Shown here: positions 58,186 through 64,000 of the stretch, piece after piece
Position numbering within the stretch: the first letter of the stretch is position 1
Layout: every line of letters starts with the position of its first letter
Assembly: GCA_003342895.1 (NCBI GenBank)
Contig: PTFA01000302.1
Location: forward strand, 511,959-575,958
Source: Casuarius casuarius
Taxonomy: Eukaryota > Chordata > Aves > Casuariiformes > Casuariidae
Direction: 5' to 3'
DNA: 64,000 nt
Translations under genes and position numbers: made by a program
The notes under the pieces: model-generated
The model's input: the letters and a program-made list of their open reading frames with translations, nothing else
Told to the model about the DNA's origin: nothing
Databases searched by the model: none

Positions 58186-61100
58186 GGTGCCATTTAAGAC
58201 TTGCTTTGTGTGTTGCTAGGATGAAATGTTCCTATGTATGGAGGAGGTGGCAGCATGCCTGCACCTCATTTAAGCCTTACTGAAGATGTTTTGGGGGTAG
58301 TAAATGTTCCACTGGCAGGCCTAAGAGCAGAGACTCCCACTGACATCATCTAAAGCTTCTTGCAGGCGGCACTGTCTGACCCTGCTCTCCTCGTGCTCCA
58401 CACGGGGCAAAGCTGGTACAAAGTTTTGGTTTCCTGTATGCCACCCGTCCCAGTGTTTCGCACAGCACGGTGGTAAAACCACCAAATATGCAGTCCCCTA
58501 CACCTGTATCTTAGGGCTGTAGGGCAGGCTGTGATGCACTGGACACAGATGGGCATTCCTGTTGGGAAGTCTTCTCGGCTTCACCTGAGCTGTGCTACTG
58601 AAATCAGTGCAGGCTGGATCTGCGGCTTCCAAGCCATGGCAAATCTGACTCTGAAGTGAAGGAGAGGGAAAGACAAAAAGACAGGTGTGGGCTTCGGGGT
58701 GCTGTCGGCAAGACAGATGCCCAGCTTCCAGATGATGCCAGCCAGCTGGCTGCTGTTAGCGCAGACTCATCTTTTCATGGAAATGATTTTAATAAGTTGC
58801 GGTTAAAAATAGTTTTGCAGTGCTGGTTTTGCTCTCTGTGGGATGTTGTTTCTGGTGTCTGCTGGTGAGAACTCGCACAGTTTCTCTCAGTGTGTGCTGG
58901 TGTGCCAGGACAAGGAGCTTGTTAGTGATGCCGGGGCAGAGCTCAGCCAGGGAGCCAGCTGCTAGGGAAGGTTTCATCCTGTGTTTCTGCCCCAACAGCA
59001 CTCATCTTGGCACTTCCCTGCGGCAGCTATTGCAGGATCTGACCTCCTTCCCCACCTTCCTGTTCCTGTGCTGGAGGACTTGTCTGGGTCCCTGCTGGCC
59101 TCTCCTCTTCCTGCCCTGCTTTTCTGGGAAAAGTTGCCTTGAGCTTGTCTTGTAAGGGAAAAGAAGTCACCCCACGGTATAGCTGCGTTTCTTTGCTCAA
59201 GCCCCACAGAGCGTATCTTACAATGAAATTGTTTCTCCCTCCGTTACCAGACCTGGGGCTTGGAAATGGTACCCAACTTCTGTGCGTAGGACCTGGATTT
59301 ATTGTTTCAGAGTGGCTATTTTGCATGGCCTATTTAGCATGGTAATTCCACAGATTTTCTTGTCTCCAAGAAGGCAGATCACTGGCAGCAAATGTGTTGT
59401 GTTGCAGGCAGGTGTTTGAAACGCTGATTCACATCAGTGCTGTAATTCAGTCTCACCACAGACCTTGACTTCATGAACAGGAGCCAAAAATGCTCAGTAT
59501 GACCCAGAGGAAGAAAAGGGGCACTCCTGGGTTTTGAGCTAGGAGGGAATAAAAAGCATTTCCCATGATTTTGGGGCTTTCAACCCCATATACAGTCTTG
59601 CTTTTTGTTTTCTACAGTCTGAAGATGGTTTGTGTTAATGCCCAGGCTGTGGTCCGGGTGAGGTAGCCTCTCTGATAACCTTAACTTAGCAAGGCAGGTC
59701 AATGAATTTTGCTTGTCTGGTTGGGAGATAAATTGTTCAATATGTGTGCTTATTGCAAGAGCCTTGGTAGTATAAGGGTATTTCTGTTTTGTTTTGTGGC
59801 ATCTCTATTAATTCCAGCTTCCAGTTGGTGCTGATGGCAGATTGCCTGGCAAATTCTGACAGGGCAGCCCCAAATAGACTGCTTTTTGAAGCAGTTAAAC
59901 ACATATGGCCATAACATGATACCCAAGCAGTATCATATTCCAAAAAGTAGATATATTAGCTTTGAAGGGCATTTAGCACTACATATTATCCAATCTTTGT
60001 CTGTGGACAGTTGCAAGGAATTGAGCGACCACAGCTTCATGAATTACCATTGGTATCAAGTCCCTGGGAGTGCTGTTAGCTGACTGGGAGGAAGACTTCT
60101 GGTTTCAACCACTGTCATGTTGGCAGGAGGCTAAGATAGATGTCTCACCTACTTTGGCTCAGCTGACCGATGGTAACTCAACTGCTTGTAACTGACTACC
60201 CACACCTGGCTGAGGGTGTCAAAACCTGCTCCACCAGTAAGCTGCAAGTTCACCACGGTGGTGTGCAGCTTCCCTTGGGATAAGCCACGCGTGGCAGTGT
60301 GGTCAAGAGGTAGTGCTGCAAACTCCCACAGGTTTTCCTCTGCCTAAGCAAAGGGGGCTGGGCTTTCTCACCATGGCTCTGATGACCAATACCTTTTCCC
60401 ACGGAATCAAAAGTGCAGCTTGCAAAGCACCACGCTGCTCCTGCCCAACACGCACAGCCTGTAAGCCGGTGGCTGGCTGGGGTCACTTGTAGAGATGCAC
60501 TGCAGGAGGCTGACTGTGCTCCTGAATAAATTCTGCTCTGATGTAAAACAGCACTTTTGCCCTACAACACAGGCACTGATTTTCGTAAGAAGGTGGTAGC
60601 TGTCTCCAAAAGGGGCTTGGTTTTCTCTCTCTTCTTTCCCTTCCTTTTTCCTGCCACTCACCTTTCTTTGATCTGGACCCTTTCAATGACTCAGTTAAAC
60701 TCACTCACTGCAGAAAACCAATGCAGCAAAAAAAGGTGGAAGGAGTATAGTTTTCTGCCAGATCACTGAACTGAATTTGCTCAAAGGAGGTTCAAATATG
60801 GAGGGGCAGAGCTAGTTGTGGGAGGAGATGGAGGAAGCATTGCAAGATGTTCTCCTATCAGTTTTGGAAAATGATTAGACTAGCTCAGCTACTGCAACTT
60901 TGGAAACCCATCAAAAGAAAAACGCAAATTGAGAGCCTTACATATAGTTTGCAGACATGCTGGTTGCCTTCAGAACCATCTACCAGCTTCTGAGAGATTT
61001 CTTCAGTGTTAGCAAGAAAAAAATTTGGCTTTGCGCTTTCTATGGACATTCATGCGCCTTAAGAAAGAGGCCAGATGCAGAGGCCAGCATGCTGTGTGAG

Positions 61101-64000
61101 TGAATCTGCACCGAGGTTAGCACAGGCCTTTCCAGGCAGCCTTCTCAAGGGAACCACGACAGCAAGCCAGGAGTCAGACTGCAGCATTGTGGATTATACA
61201 TAGATGTCACTGAATTGATCTGGATGCAGCTGTACAGAATAGATGCACTTGGATCTGTTCATATGATTACACAGTTAGTTGGGCAAAGCTGTGGACACCT
61301 GCACTGCCAGCTTAAGCACTGTTTCATTAATCACTTACGTATGTATTTATAACATTGTGGGTTCTATTCATGCAGGTAATTAAAGTTGAAATCTTTGATA
61401 GCTGGGTGTTGCAAACTGCCTATTTTACTTTAAAATACATTTTTACATGTAAGAATGTATTTTTAAGTACAGGAGAATGAAATCTCATTGTGAACTATGT
61501 TGTAGATTAAAGTGACAAGGTACCTTAAAAACAACAGCACACACCTTCATTTACATAATGCAGCAATTCTATGAAAGTAGCACCCAGGCTATTGAAATAC
61601 AGGACAATCTAACAATGGAAACAGCTGCCCTGTTGCACATTACATTTCTTGAGGAATATCAACAATCTGGAGTTATTTTGTTTTTGTATTTTAGAAGCTG
61701 ATGTGCACTGCTATTTCATTTATAGTGTAGGTGCCCTCTTCTTTCTCTTAGAAACCTGTGTAGGAAGTAGATGAAAGCTACAGGATATACTGCTGTGTCT
61801 GCTTTTCTCAGATGTTTGTGGTTGGATCTCGTTCTGCTGTTTGCATAAGTAATGTGTGGTGCAAAGATGTCAATCAGGAAGAGCAGGTGTTGTGTCAGTC
61901 AAGATTTTGGGCTGCCCTAGCAATTGAAACAGCCTTAGGAAAAAACAGAAATTCATGTTGCACTAGGTTTCCTCCCTGTTCAGCTCATATTTACCCTTTC
62001 TCGTCACAGTGTTTGCGTACATACTGTAACTGCATTGACTGATATGACTAGCCCATGTGGTGCATGGACTGATCAATCCTCCTCCCTCTGGACAATAAGC
62101 AGCAAGTGACTGTGATTGACCGGCTGGTCTTCCCTTTCCCTGACATCTCTGCTCCTTTCAGCACCCCAGTCCTACCATATGCCTCTCTCCCAGCATTTTC
62201 AACATGGGGAAAGGGGACTGCTGTTTGGCTGAGAACTCCCTCCCTGCCTGTCAAGTGACCTTGTGTTTTGGGGATAACACAGTCAGGGTGGACAGCCGCA
62301 CCTCGGATACACAGGGGTTCATGGGATACTGCTCACCAGCACTGTGGAGGCTTCCATCTCTCATAGTACTCAGATCAGTGTAAGTGTGTGGCCATGCAGC
62401 CAGATTAATGCACTTTTTATGATTTTTCACTCTGTCCACTCAAACTTTTGATGGATGTTTGAAACACTCCCCCTCTCTTCTGCTTTTTGTGGAAGAGCTT
62501 TCATATGATGAAATAGGATGACACTCACTCCTGTACAGGGGACCAGAACTGCATCTATGCACTGTTTGGCCTTCCACTGACATCCTCAAAACAGGACTGA
62601 AATGGTTGATCCTGGACAGCACACAAATCTTGGGCTCACTCTCTATAATAGAAATCTTACGTGGTGCAAGCCACAGGGAAGCAGGATCTCCCTGACATTT
62701 GGTACTCCCAAAGGCACTGTGAATGTATGGGAAGGAGGAATGTTTACAAGATGCAGAAATGTCTAATTTCTTGAAATTAGCTAGTTCATGCCTCTGTGTT
62801 AAGGTAGAGACAGATTCAACCATATGCCATTAAATGTGGCTGGAAGTGCATTTGCATTTTTAAAGCAAGGTCTTTAGCTAAATTTTTGTGTGAAGAAGTG
62901 ACTTTGTTTCACCTGATGTAGAGTTGCTGTCCTTGTCCTTAAGAGGTAGGAGCATTTTCTTTTCTTTCTGTGTTTTCATGTATGTGTTGAATTCGTTCTC
63001 TTACTGCTGAGGCAGAGTGTGAAGAGAGGGCAGTCCAGCATACAGCATGGCTGTATTCCTAGAGAAAGAAACTCAGATTATACTTTCAGGTGATGGTCTC
63101 CGGGTGCTGAGTGTGCCTTGCTGGTGGGGAACAGTACTGTGCACCTCCCGTGATGTCTGTGCTGGCTCTGTGCAGAGACAGTGTGGGTGTTGCTGCACCA
63201 CTCTCCAAAAACTGAGAACTGGGGCAGCTGGGCAGGGACACCCACATCAGGTAGGCATCTGCTCACCAAGGAGACGGGAGGAAGTCTTAAGTGCAATTAA
63301 ATGGCAGTGCATTCCCCGTGGTGCTTGATGGACAGTGTATGATTGACACACGAGGCTGCACTGTGTCTCCTCACGGGTTATACAAAGCTAAAAGCCACCA
63401 GGGATGCCAGGGGACTGGTTCTTCCAGCTGCTTCACCTCTTCCAGAGCAGCGTAACTCTAGCGAGCAACGGAGTTACCCCTCTGAGGAAAAGCAGGATTG
63501 CCAGGTTTCTCAGAGTCCCCTCAGAATACATGGTTGCACTGCTACCAGCTCCACTCAGGCAGGTCAGATGCCAGCCCATTTTTCCCCACCACGCTATGGC
63601 TGGAGTCCTGCAAAGCTGTGCTGAAGTTGTGCTCTAGCACCTCTCCTCCCAGTGCAATGCTGCAAAGTTGAAAAGACCCACAGCTCAGAGACATTTGTGA
63701 TCTTGTAGGAAAGCTTGACCTTAGCCATTCATAGGAGCATGTTCAAAGCAAGAGTGATATCTAAGCTTTAGCTTCTACTCTGAGGAGAAAAAAAAAGTAG
63801 TTTGTCACAAAATTTGCTTGTTACATGAACTGATGGGTTTTAACATAGTCTCTGGAGTTTCTCTCTCAAGTGAGGAATTTATTTCCTGTTTTCTCCCTGA
63901 ATTGGTAAATGTTAGAGGGTAATACAGACAAAATTCTATTTGTTTTATTATATGAATGCGATTAAATTAACTTTCTGTGCATTGGAAATGGACTTTCTGT
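58186..64000. other. Probable intergenic or distal non-coding sequence
   Basis: No coding exon on either strand resembles a known protein, including the genes that flank KIAA1958 in human (such as INIP and SNX30). An AATAAA at 59548 exists without other support. Open frames are short and inconsistent with splice sites. Confidence 0.4.

Noticed and set aside
58186..64000. Exons of neighbouring genes such as INIP or SNX30
   Set aside because: They are expected from human gene order, but no matching translation was seen on either strand.
1..64000. CRISPR array, prokaryotic operon or phage-type system
   Set aside because: There are no regularly spaced repeats, no dense coding and no bacterial genes. 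The window is vertebrate intron and exon sequence.

Overview
This is vertebrate nuclear DNA, most likely from a bird or another sauropsid. It has no operons and no bacterial-style coding density. It holds two widely spaced coding exons with canonical splice signals in AT-rich non-coding DNA, plus decayed CR1-type LINE and MIR-type SINE remnants. There is no recognisable young L1 or Alu. The low and old repeat load together with CR1 points to an avian or similar genome. The species cannot be named from the sequence.

The window is dominated by one plus-strand gene, recognised as the orthologue of human KIAA1958. The two exons join in frame. The first coding exon (31261-32395) ends after 378 codons plus one base at a GT donor. 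The second (55528-56573) starts after a strong polypyrimidine tract and AG, and completes the split codon. The predicted protein is 726 residues. Its N-terminal half is a low-complexity, acidic and Pro/Ala-rich KIAA1958-type region. Its C-terminal half is a DUF3504 domain, a domesticated tyrosine recombinase of the Crypton transposon class. The residues aligned with the catalytic R-H-R appear to have been replaced, so a binding or regulatory role is expected rather than recombination.

Layout: 1-450 is GC- and CpG-rich and may be the gene's promoter and non-coding exon 1 (inference). 451-31236 would then be intron 1, with a CR1 fragment near 4.7-5.6 kb, MIR-like fragments near 2.3 and 11.8 kb, palindromic repeats near 20.1 and 23.4 kb, a small CpG-rich patch near 18.2 kb and an abruptly bounded GC-rich block at 30.0-30.4 kb. 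31150-32540 is a very GC-rich island containing the start-codon exon. 32396-55527 is a 23.1-kb intron with MIR-like fragments at 50.9 and 51.2 kb and a second CR1 fragment at 51.9-52.3 kb. 56574 to about 58175 looks like the 3' UTR. The remainder to 64000 holds no gene I can recognise.

No CRISPR array, rRNA, tRNA or prokaryotic mobile element was seen, and no previously undescribed multi-gene system. The most interesting content is the Crypton-derived exon, a possible read-through isoform of the first coding exon, and several old palindromic repeats.
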